A stretch of 14,389 bases of DNA from CAYJAP01 sp964368425. Lineage in GTDB: Bacteria > Bacillota > Clostridia > Christensenellales > UBA1242. Under the pieces are notes generated by a model that worked only from the letters and a program-made list of their open reading frames with translations, did not search any database and was not told the DNA's origin. A program made the translations under genes and the position numbers. Numbering within the stretch: position 1 is the first letter of the stretch; each line of letters opens with the position of its first letter. The stretch covers positions 1 through 14,389 of the forward strand of contig CAYJAP010000016.1 of assembly GCA_964368425.1 (NCBI GenBank), written 5' to 3'. This document shows, in pieces, positions 1 to 5,646 of the stretch.

Positions 1-20
1 TAAATATGGAGGGCAACACA

Positions 21-974
21 TTGGAGCAAAATTTTGAAGAAAACAACTTTGAAGAAAATGTTTCGCAAACTACGCAAGAATCTGTTATACCAGAAACTGA
101 AGTAATGCCGGAGGAAAGCGATCAAAATAAACTATTAGAACAGAAAAAATACTACGGTGCGAACACTCGTAGTAAGCTGAAGAAACGTACTGCAATTGAT
201 ATTGTTATGCTCTTTGTGCATTTGCTACTAGGAGCAGGCCTTGTGGGAGTGCTATACTTTCTACGAGACGACCTACAGTTCGTGACTAGAATCATTACCA
301 TCGTATCTGCAAGTGTAGTGCTAGCGTGTATGTTATGGTTTCTAGCAGATGCAATCAGTCAATCCAAGCTCTCTAAGAGAATAGGAAGACAGGTTAGGGT
401 GGAGATATCTGAAAAACAGATTGAGAGAATAGAGAGAAACTTAAAAAGTCGTACCCCGTTATTTCTATACTTGTTTGGATTTTCAATATTAATTCCAACT
501 ATTGCGGCTGCAGTGGTTGTTTACTTACTAGCGCCAGAAGGTTTTAATTTATTAAATTTATTATATTTTGTTCCAGTAGTTCCAGTTTTCTTATTGTTTT
601 GGTACGCTGCAGCACACACCAGACGAGGCGCATTTAACGTTTTTGTGGTAGAAAGATATGAAGATAATGAAGTAAAAGAATATATAGAGATGTACGAAAA
701 TGGGCTAGATAAAGCCGGTAATGTGACGATTAAAGCATACAGTTCTGCCAAAAATCAAGATGACGAGCAGGAAGACACAGTTGACCAACCTACAGAAGTT
801 GTTGCAAAACAGTCTATATTGTTTGAAACTATAGAACAACCAGCAGAGGAAGTTGCAGTAGAGTCAATAGCAGAGGAGGTTGTTTCTGCGGAGGAATCTC
901 AGCCTGTAAAAAAACCTCAGCCTGTTGAGCAACCTGAAAAAACAGATTTTAGTACATGGAATGACTTAATATAA
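21..974 (+). CDS. Four-helix membrane protein with acidic tails, unknown function
   Basis: I do not recognise the family. Counting from an in-frame ATG at 6, the protein is 322 residues: an acidic, Glu/Asn-rich N-terminal tail (1-50), a basic patch (RSKLKKR, 55-61), four predicted membrane helices in two hairpins (about 63-86, 93-115, 151-175 and 183-203), a charged cytoplasmic-looking linker between helices 2 and 3 (116-150), and a long disordered Glu/Val/Pro/Gln-rich C-terminal tail (about 245-322). I prefer the TTG at 21 as start because GGAGGG at 8-13 lies seven bases before it and overlaps the ATG at 6. The sequence upstream of 6 is outside the window, so the ATG or an even earlier start cannot be excluded. 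The next gene starts 21 bases downstream, so the two are probably one operon. The disordered acidic tails suggest a scaffold or interaction role, but that is inference. Confidence 0.8.
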   Translation: MEQNFEENNFEENVSQTTQESVIPETEVMPEESDQNKLLEQKKYYGANTRSKLKKRTAIDIVMLFVHLLLGAGLVGVLYFLRDDLQFVTRIITIVSASVVLACMLWFLADAISQSKLSKRIGRQVRVEISEKQIERIERNLKSRTPLFLYLFGFSILIPTIAAAVVVYLLAPEGFNLLNLLYFVPVVPVFLLFWYAAAHTRRGAFNVFVVERYEDNEVKEYIEMYENGLDKAGNVTIKAYSSAKNQDDEQEDTVDQPTEVVAKQSILFETIEQPAEEVAVESIAEEVVSAEESQPVKKPQPVEQPEKTDFSTWNDLI

Positions 975-995
975 ACAAAAGATTTTAGGAAATAT

Positions 996-1628
996 ATGAA
1001 AGTAAAACAAATTGAATCTCCGTGGCTAGCAAGCAATAGCTATATTGTACAAAACAAAAACACCACTATCTTGATAGACGCAGGGGCAACAGTAGAACAA
1101 ATCAAAAAAGAGGCATCTTCTATAGATGCCATTCTTTTGACTCATTGTCATTGTGATCACATAGCTAATCTAGAGCAGATAGCAAAAGAATTCAACTATC
1201 CCGTTATTTATCTATCTACACAAGGGATCAAAAAATTGTCATCTCCTGAACTGAATTTATCCGTTCTGGTTGACAATCTGAACGTCGCTCTCGACACCTC
1301 TAACTTCCGATTGGTAAAGCTATATGGTGGAGAGGTATTGGATATTGGCTCACTAAGAGTAGAGGTAATATCTACGCCAGGGCATAGTAGTTGCTCACTG
1401 TGTTTTATGATAGGGAAGAAGTTGTTCTCAGGAGATACTCTATTTCGCAGAGGAATAGGTGAGTTTAATATTAAAGATGGAAATAAACGAGAGTTGGTAC
1501 AATCGCTAAAAAAAATAGACTCGTTAAAGTTTGATGCTGTTTATCCAGGGCACTCAGTTGCTAGTATTAGAAAGGAGCAAAACAGAAATCTTAGTGTGTG
1601 GATAAAATTTTTAGAAAGAAATTTATAA
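996..1628 (+). CDS. Metallo-beta-lactamase-fold hydrolase, glyoxalase II-like
   Basis: A 210-residue single-domain MBL-fold enzyme, cytoplasmic (no signal peptide). The metal-binding signature is complete: THCHCDH gives H50, H52, D54 and H55; H130 is in TPGH; D147 is in SGDTLFRRGIG; H186 is in YPGH. The SGDTLF-R-GIGEF stretch and the terminal YPGHS resemble the small glyoxalase-II-like group (YqgX/YcbL type) that hydrolyses thioesters such as hydroxyacyl conjugates. The substrate cannot be read from the sequence, and it lacks the long C-terminal helical domain of true GloB proteins. TAGGA at 986-990 precedes the ATG by five bases. It lies 21 bases after the four-helix membrane protein and is followed by paired hairpins, so it is probably the last gene of that operon. 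It is not an antibiotic-resistance beta-lactamase by length or motif spacing. Confidence 0.9.
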   Translation: MKVKQIESPWLASNSYIVQNKNTTILIDAGATVEQIKKEASSIDAILLTHCHCDHIANLEQIAKEFNYPVIYLSTQGIKKLSSPELNLSVLVDNLNVALDTSNFRLVKLYGGEVLDIGSLRVEVISTPGHSSCSLCFMIGKKLFSGDTLFRRGIGEFNIKDGNKRELVQSLKKIDSLKFDAVYPGHSVASIRKEQNRNLSVWIKFLERNL

Positions 1629-1667
1629 TTTATGAATAATAGTTTCACAAATACATAAAGTAAGACT

Positions 1668-1694
1668 AGAACAGTGTTTAAATATAACTGTTCT
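1668..1694. repeat. First hairpin between convergent genes
   Basis: AGAACAGT (1668-1675) pairs perfectly with ACTGTTCT (1687-1694) across an 11-base AT-rich loop. It sits 40 bases after the MBL hydrolase stop and four bases before a second, longer hairpin. It has no U-tract on either strand, so on its own it is more likely an mRNA 3' end stabiliser or an auxiliary part of the terminator. Confidence 0.6.
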
Positions 1695-1697
1695 CTG

Positions 1698-1735
1698 AGA
1701 GAAACACGCGTTTATATGCGTGTTTTCTCTTTATG
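1698..1735 (+). terminator. Terminator hairpin of the membrane protein/MBL operon
   Basis: AGAGAAACACGC (1698-1709) pairs with GCGTGTTTTCTCT (1718-1730), with one bulged base and an eight-base loop. The 3' arm is itself T-rich and runs into TTTATG, giving a modest U-tract for plus-strand transcripts. The arm ends directly against the stop codon of the convergent minus-strand gene, so it may also limit collision of the two transcripts. On the minus strand no U-tract follows. Confidence 0.55.
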
Positions 1736-2522
1736 AGAGAGAAATCAGTGTTTTCTCTAATCCTAAACTATTAAGCACTACAATCTTATTATCTCTACAA
1801 AGTAAAATTAGTTTAACCTTTTTCGCGGTATCTTCACTAAAGGGCGTACTATTTTTTATTTTAACGATGATTTTATTTTTATCCCAATAGGTTATGTTAT
1901 AATTGATGCTTTTATCTTTTACTTTTAAAAGCACAGTTGGATTATAAAAACCTTCTCCGATAATTACAAAGGTGTTTTTAAACTTTGGATATATACCATA
2001 AAATAACATTTGTTGTGAAGGTAAATAATTTTTGGATTGATTTTCGTTTACTTGTAACTGATTTACTATCTCTACTTTTTTGTCTTTGTCAACGTCCTCT
2101 AGCACGATGCAGTTGGGAGATACTTCCACGTTATCCCCAATATTAACTACACCGAAGACTTTTACTCCGGAGTGTAATGTTACGTTGTTTCCTATATGTA
2201 TAGCGTCCTTATTCTTATAGTTGCCCAGGCTTACATTACTGCCTATCGTGCAGTCATTTTCGATAGTGACATTGTCTGATATATACACATTTCCGCCCAG
2301 TATTTGTAGATTACTTCCTATAGAGCTTTTCAGAGATATATATGAGCCCATTTTACTGTACAGTTCTTGCATGATTTTTTCATATGTAGGGATTTTGTTA
2401 GGGTGAGCAGCAGATAGTTCTTTCAGCATTCTGTAACTCTGTAGTGCCTCATGATCGGTGCTATCTACATCAGATGTTTGTTTACAAAGAGAAACGATAT
2501 GTCGCAAATCTTCTTTCGCCAC
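1731..2522 (-). CDS. Left-handed beta-helix (hexapeptide) protein with IPT-like C-terminal domain
   Basis: From the GTG at 2522 the product is 263 residues. Residues 1-57 are helical. Residues 58-143 carry hexapeptide repeats of the left-handed beta-helix fold (IGSNLQI, ISDNVTI, IGSNVSL, IGNNVTL, IGDNVEV), like serine O-acetyltransferases and related acyltransferases. I do not see the catalytic-histidine arrangement of serine acetyltransferase, so enzymatic activity is unproven. Residues about 174-252 resemble an IPT/TIG Ig-like beta domain (GIYPKF...VIIGEGFYNPTVLLKV...KIIVKI). No signal peptide or membrane helix is seen. The GTG has no clear ribosome binding site. The same frame stays open upstream to 2597 with protein-like coding, and AAGGAG plus a -10 box lie at 2581-2602, so the real start is probably upstream at a non-standard codon (see findings). 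Function is unknown. Confidence 0.75.
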   Translation of the reverse strand: MAKEDLRHIVSLCKQTSDVDSTDHEALQSYRMLKELSAAHPNKIPTYEKIMQELYSKMGSYISLKSSIGSNLQILGGNVYISDNVTIENDCTIGSNVSLGNYKNKDAIHIGNNVTLHSGVKVFGVVNIGDNVEVSPNCIVLEDVDKDKKVEIVNQLQVNENQSKNYLPSQQMLFYGIYPKFKNTFVIIGEGFYNPTVLLKVKDKSINYNITYWDKNKIIVKIKNSTPFSEDTAKKVKLILLCRDNKIVVLNSLGLEKTLISLS

Positions 2523-2580
2523 ACTTTCTAAAGTGTTATATGTACTTAAAAGTTTTTCAATAAAATTAATAACTGCAATT

Positions 2581-2602
2581 CTCCTTCGCCTACTAAATTA
2601 TA
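2581..2602 (-). promoter_or_regulatory. -10 box and ribosome binding site for the hexapeptide/IPT gene
   Basis: On the minus strand TATAAT occupies 2602-2597, predicting a transcript start near 2590, and AAGGAG follows at 2586-2581. No good -35 is seen 16-18 bases upstream. The ribosome binding site lies about 58 bases before the GTG at 2522 but 10 bases before an in-frame ATT at 2570-2568, which is why the annotated start is doubtful. Confidence 0.45.
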
Positions 2603-2658
2603 ATACAGAAATTCTACTAACTGATATCTCAAGTTACAGGACTTTGAACAACTGTGAT

Positions 2659-2680
2659 TTTGACCATCAAACCGCACGGT
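2659..2680. repeat. Two abutting dyads, possible operator
   Basis: TTTGAccaTCAAA (2659-2671) and ACCGcaCGGT (2671-2680) are adjacent inverted repeats sharing one base. They lie between candidate plus-strand -35 (TTGACC, 2660-2665) and -10 (TATAGT, 2682-2687) elements and upstream of the minus-strand promoter near 2600. Position and symmetry fit a repressor site; no regulator is identified. Confidence 0.35.
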
Positions 2681-2687
2681 ATATAGT
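2660..2687 (+). promoter_or_regulatory. Candidate plus-strand promoter in a minus-strand gene gap
   Basis: TTGACC (2660-2665) and TATAGT (2682-2687) are 16 bases apart, close to sigma-A consensus, predicting a start near 2694. No credible plus-strand protein gene follows; the next plus-strand structure is the hairpin at 2774-2794 with a T-rich tail. It may drive a small RNA, or it may be chance in AT-rich DNA. Confidence 0.35.
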
Positions 2688-2766
2688 CAGAGAAACAGTG
2701 TGCTTTCTATATTTATAATATTGAGTTTGTTGCCTATAATAGACTATGCGAAGACTTTTTTTTGTG

Positions 2767-2794
2767 TGAAAAAAATACGTAGGTTATACGTATT
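2767..2794 (-). terminator. Terminator of the CYTH-like gene
   Basis: On the minus strand AATACGTA (2794-2787) pairs perfectly with TACGTATT (2781-2774) across a five-base loop and is followed by a run of U (2775-2769). It begins two bases after the CYTH-like stop codon. In the plus direction the same hairpin is followed by CTTTATTTG, so it could also work weakly in reverse. Confidence 0.8.
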
Positions 2795-2796
2795 CT

Positions 2797-3504
2797 TTAT
2801 TTGCTTACTGTTGAGGTGCCGATATATGATTGGGCTATTTGTAAATCACTTTCTTGTAGTTTTATTAAAGAAGGTATTTGCACGCACAAATCATGCTCAA
2901 AATTGTAGAAGAGGCGAGACATGGAATTATCGCTATTTAGCTTTATTTCGAGTATGAGTATTTTTTGTCTATTTTTGTTATAAAAACTTGTGTACTCAGT
3001 GTTGTCAAATGAAAAGATTACTTTTAATCCTTCAACATTTATTCCTTTAAATCTCTCTCTTTTTTTGGTTACATTTATCTGAGCTTTTATCTCTTTGCAC
3101 TTTTTGTGCAGGTCTACGTTCAGTCCGCTAGGTCGCAGCTCACTTATTGCTTTTTCAATAAAATCAAGGTGTTTTTCTACGAAATCTTTTTTATCAATAT
3201 ATTTTGTGAAGGTGTCAGGCATATTACCAAGAAAAGCAATTCTCGGTGTGCTACTTGAATATCTAACTACCAATTCTGCTTCTTTGCCATCAAATCGGTT
3301 TATATTTATATTAATACCGTTTTTTGCAAAAAAGCCATCGGCGGTATCATAGTAGGTTTTTATAAGAGTATCCTTTGCAAACAAAGTAATTGAGAATCTG
3401 TTCAGAATTCCCATACGCATCATGACTTCTCTTTTAACTTGTTTTTCGTTTTGTACGAAAAATTTTGTTCCTATATAATTTGTTTTGCTTACCAATTCGC
3501 TCAT
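2797..3504 (-). CDS. CYTH-like domain protein, metal motif degenerate
   Basis: From the ATG at 3504 the product is 235 residues with no signal peptide. The order of conserved elements fits a CYTH/triphosphate-tunnel fold: a first strand YIGTKFFV (10-17) where the family has ExExK, then TYYDTAD (50-56) matching the usual yyDTpd, basic residues R70 and R81, a helical middle (100-140), KKRERF (147-152) like the family KxR strand, a lone Asp in FSFDNTEY (D167), and ILEIKL (184-189) where the family has lEiEl. K14 is kept but both ExE glutamates are Tyr and Gly, and the second E of EIE is Lys. A normal metal-dependent triphosphatase or cyclase activity is therefore doubtful. An in-frame TTG at 3543 lies inside the promoter and is an unlikely start; a downstream ATG near 3423-3415 would remove the first strand. 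It is divergent from rubrerythrin. Confidence 0.65.
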   Translation of the reverse strand: MSELVSKTNYIGTKFFVQNEKQVKREVMMRMGILNRFSITLFAKDTLIKTYYDTADGFFAKNGINININRFDGKEAELVVRYSSSTPRIAFLGNMPDTFTKYIDKKDFVEKHLDFIEKAISELRPSGLNVDLHKKCKEIKAQINVTKKRERFKGINVEGLKVIFSFDNTEYTSFYNKNRQKILILEIKLNSDNSMSRLFYNFEHDLCVQIPSLIKLQESDLQIAQSYIGTSTVSK

Positions 3505-3510
3505 AACATA

Positions 3511-3539
3511 ATTATAATATATAAACTGTTTTTTTGCAA
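3511..3539 (-). promoter_or_regulatory. Promoter of the CYTH-like gene, predicted leaderless
   Basis: On the minus strand TTGCAA (3539-3534) is followed after exactly 17 bases by a perfect TATAAT (3516-3511). The expected transcript start, seven bases past the -10, is the A of the ATG at 3504, so the mRNA would have no leader and no ribosome binding site. Confidence 0.7.
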
Positions 3540-3582
3540 ACAATTATAAACAACTCGTTGAACAGGAATCCCTTAGTGTTTT

Positions 3583-3591
3583 TGGTATAAA
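3583..3591 (+). promoter_or_regulatory. Extended -10 promoter of rubrerythrin
   Basis: TGGTATAAA is a TGn extended -10 (TATAAA at 3586-3591) and predicts a start near 3598, giving a leader of about 50 bases. TTGAAC at 3558-3563 is 22 bases away, too far for a normal -35, consistent with reliance on the extended -10. Confidence 0.5.
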
Positions 3592-3599
3592 AGACAAGG

Positions 3600-3630
3600 T
3601 TATTGTCAATATTAAACAAAACGACAATAA
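3600..3630. repeat. Inverted repeat in the rubrerythrin leader
   Basis: TTATTGTC (3600-3607) and GACAATAA (3623-3630) form a perfect eight-base inverted repeat with a 15-base spacer. The half-site centres are 23 bases apart, about two helical turns. It begins at the predicted transcript start and ends six bases before the ribosome binding site, so it could be a repressor operator or an mRNA hairpin. It does not match the PerR consensus closely. Confidence 0.5.
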
Positions 3631-3648
3631 ACCATTTAGGGGGATAAT

Positions 3649-4239
3649 ATGGATTTTGAAAAAAGTATAACTAGGACGAATCTGGCTAGAGCTTTTGCAG
3701 GGGAATGTCAAGCGGGAGCAAGATATCAGTTTCTAGCTAAAAAGGCGGAGGGAGAAGGATTCAAATATATCTCAATTCTTATGAAAACTATTGCAAAGAA
3801 TGAGATGAATCATGCTAAGGCATATTATGATTTGATAATTAATAACAGTAAAGAGCCTCCACAAAATATCGAGATAACAGGAGGGTTTCCTTTTGAAGAT
3901 GGTACAGTGGAAGTTTGTTTAAAAGAGGCTATGGAAAATGAGGAAATGGAAGCAGATAGCATATATCCTTCTTTTGGAAAGATTGCTAAAGATGAGGGGT
4001 TCCTAGACGTTGCGAAAATGTTTGAAATGGTTAGCTCAGTGGAAACTTGCCATGCGTTATTGTTAAAACAATTATATGAAAAAATGAAGATGAAGAAACT
4101 CTATAAAAGTCCAGAAGCAATAAAATGGAAGTGTGGAGAGTGTGGGTACGAACGTACTGCGAAACAACCATGGAATATCTGTCCTCTATGTAAGAAACCA
4201 CAAGGACACACTCAAATCCCGCTCGACATGGGGCAGTAA
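3649..4239 (+). CDS. rbr: Rubrerythrin (peroxide-scavenging diiron protein)
   Basis: A cytoplasmic non-haem iron protein of 196 residues, the usual length, that reduces hydrogen peroxide in anaerobes. The N-terminal ferritin-like four-helix domain carries the expected diiron ligands: E19 (AGECQA), E52 and H55 (NEMNHA), E98 and E101 (NEEMEAD), E132 and H135 (VETCHA). The C-terminal rubredoxin-like domain has its Fe-Cys4 site in CGEC (C162, C165) and CPLC (C178, C181). It is the classic order, not a reverse rubrerythrin. The ribosome binding site TAGGGGGA (3637-3644) lies four bases before ATG. It is a single-gene transcript with its own extended -10, a leader inverted repeat that may allow stress-linked control, and a strong terminator 31 bases after the stop. 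Electron donors (rubredoxin, NADH reductase) are not nearby. Confidence 0.97.
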   Translation: MDFEKSITRTNLARAFAGECQAGARYQFLAKKAEGEGFKYISILMKTIAKNEMNHAKAYYDLIINNSKEPPQNIEITGGFPFEDGTVEVCLKEAMENEEMEADSIYPSFGKIAKDEGFLDVAKMFEMVSSVETCHALLLKQLYEKMKMKKLYKSPEAIKWKCGECGYERTAKQPWNICPLCKKPQGHTQIPLDMGQ

Positions 4240-4270
4240 CATATTTTTAGTATATTAGTAGTATTTTAAG

Positions 4271-4312
4271 CATGAAGAGATGATATTTTTAATCTCTTCA
4301 TGTTTTTTCTTT
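4271..4312 (+). terminator. Rho-independent terminator of rubrerythrin
   Basis: CATGAAGAGAT (4271-4281) pairs perfectly with ATCTCTTCATG (4292-4302) over a 10-base loop and is followed by TTTTTTCTTT. Confidence 0.92.
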
Positions 4313-4336
4313 GTGCAAGTTTACATGCAAAATCTA

Positions 4337-4365
4337 TTGTATTTCTCGCCTGTATTCTATATACT
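4337..4365 (+). promoter_or_regulatory. Promoter of the lipoprotein gene
   Basis: TTGTAT (4337-4342), a 17-base spacer and TATACT (4360-4365) predict a start near 4372 and a leader of about 38 bases before the TTG start codon. Confidence 0.7.
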
Positions 4366-4409
4366 ATTATAGTAATAGCAGCATTATTAACTAAGAAAGA
4401 GAGGCTAAC

Positions 4410-5309
4410 TTGAAAATAAAAACACGAATAAGTTTTATAGTTTTATTGCTTGTTTTTGCAATGGGTGCGCTGACGGGATGTGACACTTCCTCTATTTCAG
4501 GTAAAAATCTAGATGCTAACTCCTATAATATCTGGGTAGATTATTCCACGTTTGTATATCCAAGTGGACAAATCTATCAGAAATATGTTGTAGATGTAAA
4601 TTACAAAAAGATACTGGAAGACGGTACGTCAGCAGAACAGCTCAATGTCTTGGTGCACAACATACTTAACTCTATAAAAGAGTTGCACCAAACCAGTTCG
4701 TTCGATGTTAGATATGATGAGGTAGAAGCGGAAGTTAAATCTTTGGATTGGGACGAAGAAAAGAAAAATGAGTTTTTGAATGGATTTAAATGTGAAACGC
4801 AAACGATTAATAAGTACTCGATAGTTTCTCAGCGGTATTTTGCTTCAAAAGAACATTACGATATGTTTTATGACATAGGCGGTTCATCTAACGTTGAAAT
4901 TGAAGAAGGTGTCTTCTTTGATAGATATTTGATTTCCAGATATAACAGATTTTATTACGACTTTATTGCGCTACAAAATTTCTGGGGAATAAGTAAAGTG
5001 TATTTAACAGAGACGTATGCCTCAGCAGATACTGCCATTAAGAGTAATGCCTCGTTGACGGAGATTACTGGCGGAATTAAGATGCACCAGTGGGAGATCG
5101 TAAATATCAATCAAAAAGTAGAGTTTTATGACTTTATTCCAGTTACGTCCTCGTGGTATATTCTTGCTCTGGGATTAACCTTATTGTTTACGTTATTACT
5201 AGCAGTATTTTCTGTTACAAAATTTGATGACACTAGGATTACTGACAAGAGCAACAAGAAAAAGAGAAAAGATATCTTCGTGCCTTTAGACAAAGATGAT
5301 TTCATATAA
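4410..5309 (+). CDS. Lipoprotein with an additional C-terminal membrane helix
   Basis: A 299-residue envelope protein of no recognised family. Residues 1-23 form a lipoprotein signal peptide with lipobox LTGC, the lipidated cysteine being C24. An extracytoplasmic domain rich in Tyr, Phe and acidic residues follows (25-245). A second hydrophobic helix (about 248-270) is followed by a basic cluster (KSNKKKRK, 280-287) and a short acidic end, so the C-terminus should lie in the cytoplasm. Two membrane anchors flanking one external domain is an uncommon layout. The start is TTG at 4410, five bases after AGAGAGG (4398-4404); this is also where the signal peptide begins. It has its own promoter and no clear terminator after it, so read-through into the downstream small membrane protein and dnaB is possible. 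Confidence 0.85.
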   Translation: MKIKTRISFIVLLLVFAMGALTGCDTSSISGKNLDANSYNIWVDYSTFVYPSGQIYQKYVVDVNYKKILEDGTSAEQLNVLVHNILNSIKELHQTSSFDVRYDEVEAEVKSLDWDEEKKNEFLNGFKCETQTINKYSIVSQRYFASKEHYDMFYDIGGSSNVEIEEGVFFDRYLISRYNRFYYDFIALQNFWGISKVYLTETYASADTAIKSNASLTEITGGIKMHQWEIVNINQKVEFYDFIPVTSSWYILALGLTLLFTLLLAVFSVTKFDDTRITDKSNKKKRKDIFVPLDKDDFI

Positions 5310-5325
5310 CCGTCAAAAAAATGTG

Positions 5326-5354
5326 TTGTTTAGCAGGGAGAAGTGTGTTACAAT
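5326..5354 (+). promoter_or_regulatory. Promoter for the small membrane protein and dnaB
   Basis: TTGTTT (5326-5331), a 17-base spacer and TACAAT (5349-5354), with TGT directly before the -10 (extended -10). The predicted start is near 5361, giving a leader of about 22 bases. Confidence 0.7.
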
Positions 5355-5382
5355 GAAACTGCAGTACGATTATAGGTGAGAG

Positions 5383-5628
5383 ATGGGTAGATATATCTTC
5401 GACAAAAGAGTAACGAAAAAAGCCTTAATAAAATACGGAATTATGTTTCTTGTTTCTTTCCCCCTGTTGCTTTGGATAAATTATATGTTGAGAGATCTCA
5501 GTAGTTGGGCAGTGATAGCGATCGATTTTGCTGTACTAGGAACAATCGTGATATGTGTAAACATGATAATTTATATAATCAGAAGAAACAAACAAGAGAA
5601 ACCGGACATCAAGGTAATAAAGAAATAA
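5383..5628 (+). CDS. Small two-helix membrane protein upstream of dnaB
   Basis: An 81-residue protein of no recognised family. It has a basic N-terminus (RYIFDKRVTKKALIK), two predicted membrane helices (about 16-35 and 42-66) joined by a short polar turn (RDLSS), and a basic C-terminal tail (RRNKQEKPDIKVIKK). By the positive-inside rule both ends should be cytoplasmic. AGGTGAG (5374-5380) precedes the ATG closely. It has a good extended -10 promoter and ends 18 bases before dnaB, so the two are almost certainly co-transcribed. A direct role in replication is not implied by the sequence. Confidence 0.8.
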   Translation: MGRYIFDKRVTKKALIKYGIMFLVSFPLLLWINYMLRDLSSWAVIAIDFAVLGTIVICVNMIIYIIRRNKQEKPDIKVIKK

Positions 5629-5646
5629 CCTATTTGGGGAGAAATA

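Noticed and set aside
996..1628. Beta-lactamase resistance gene
   Set aside because: The 210-residue glyoxalase-II-like motif spacing, the YPGH end and the lack of a signal peptide argue against an exported beta-lactamase.
2700..2957. Plus-strand 85-codon hydrophobic open frame in the 2523-2796 gap
   Set aside because: Most of it is antisense to the CYTH-like gene, it runs through that gene's terminator, and it lacks a ribosome binding site.
3558..3591. Normal -35/-10 promoter TTGAAC...TATAAA for rubrerythrin
   Set aside because: The spacer is 22 bases, too long for sigma-A; the extended -10 reading is preferred.
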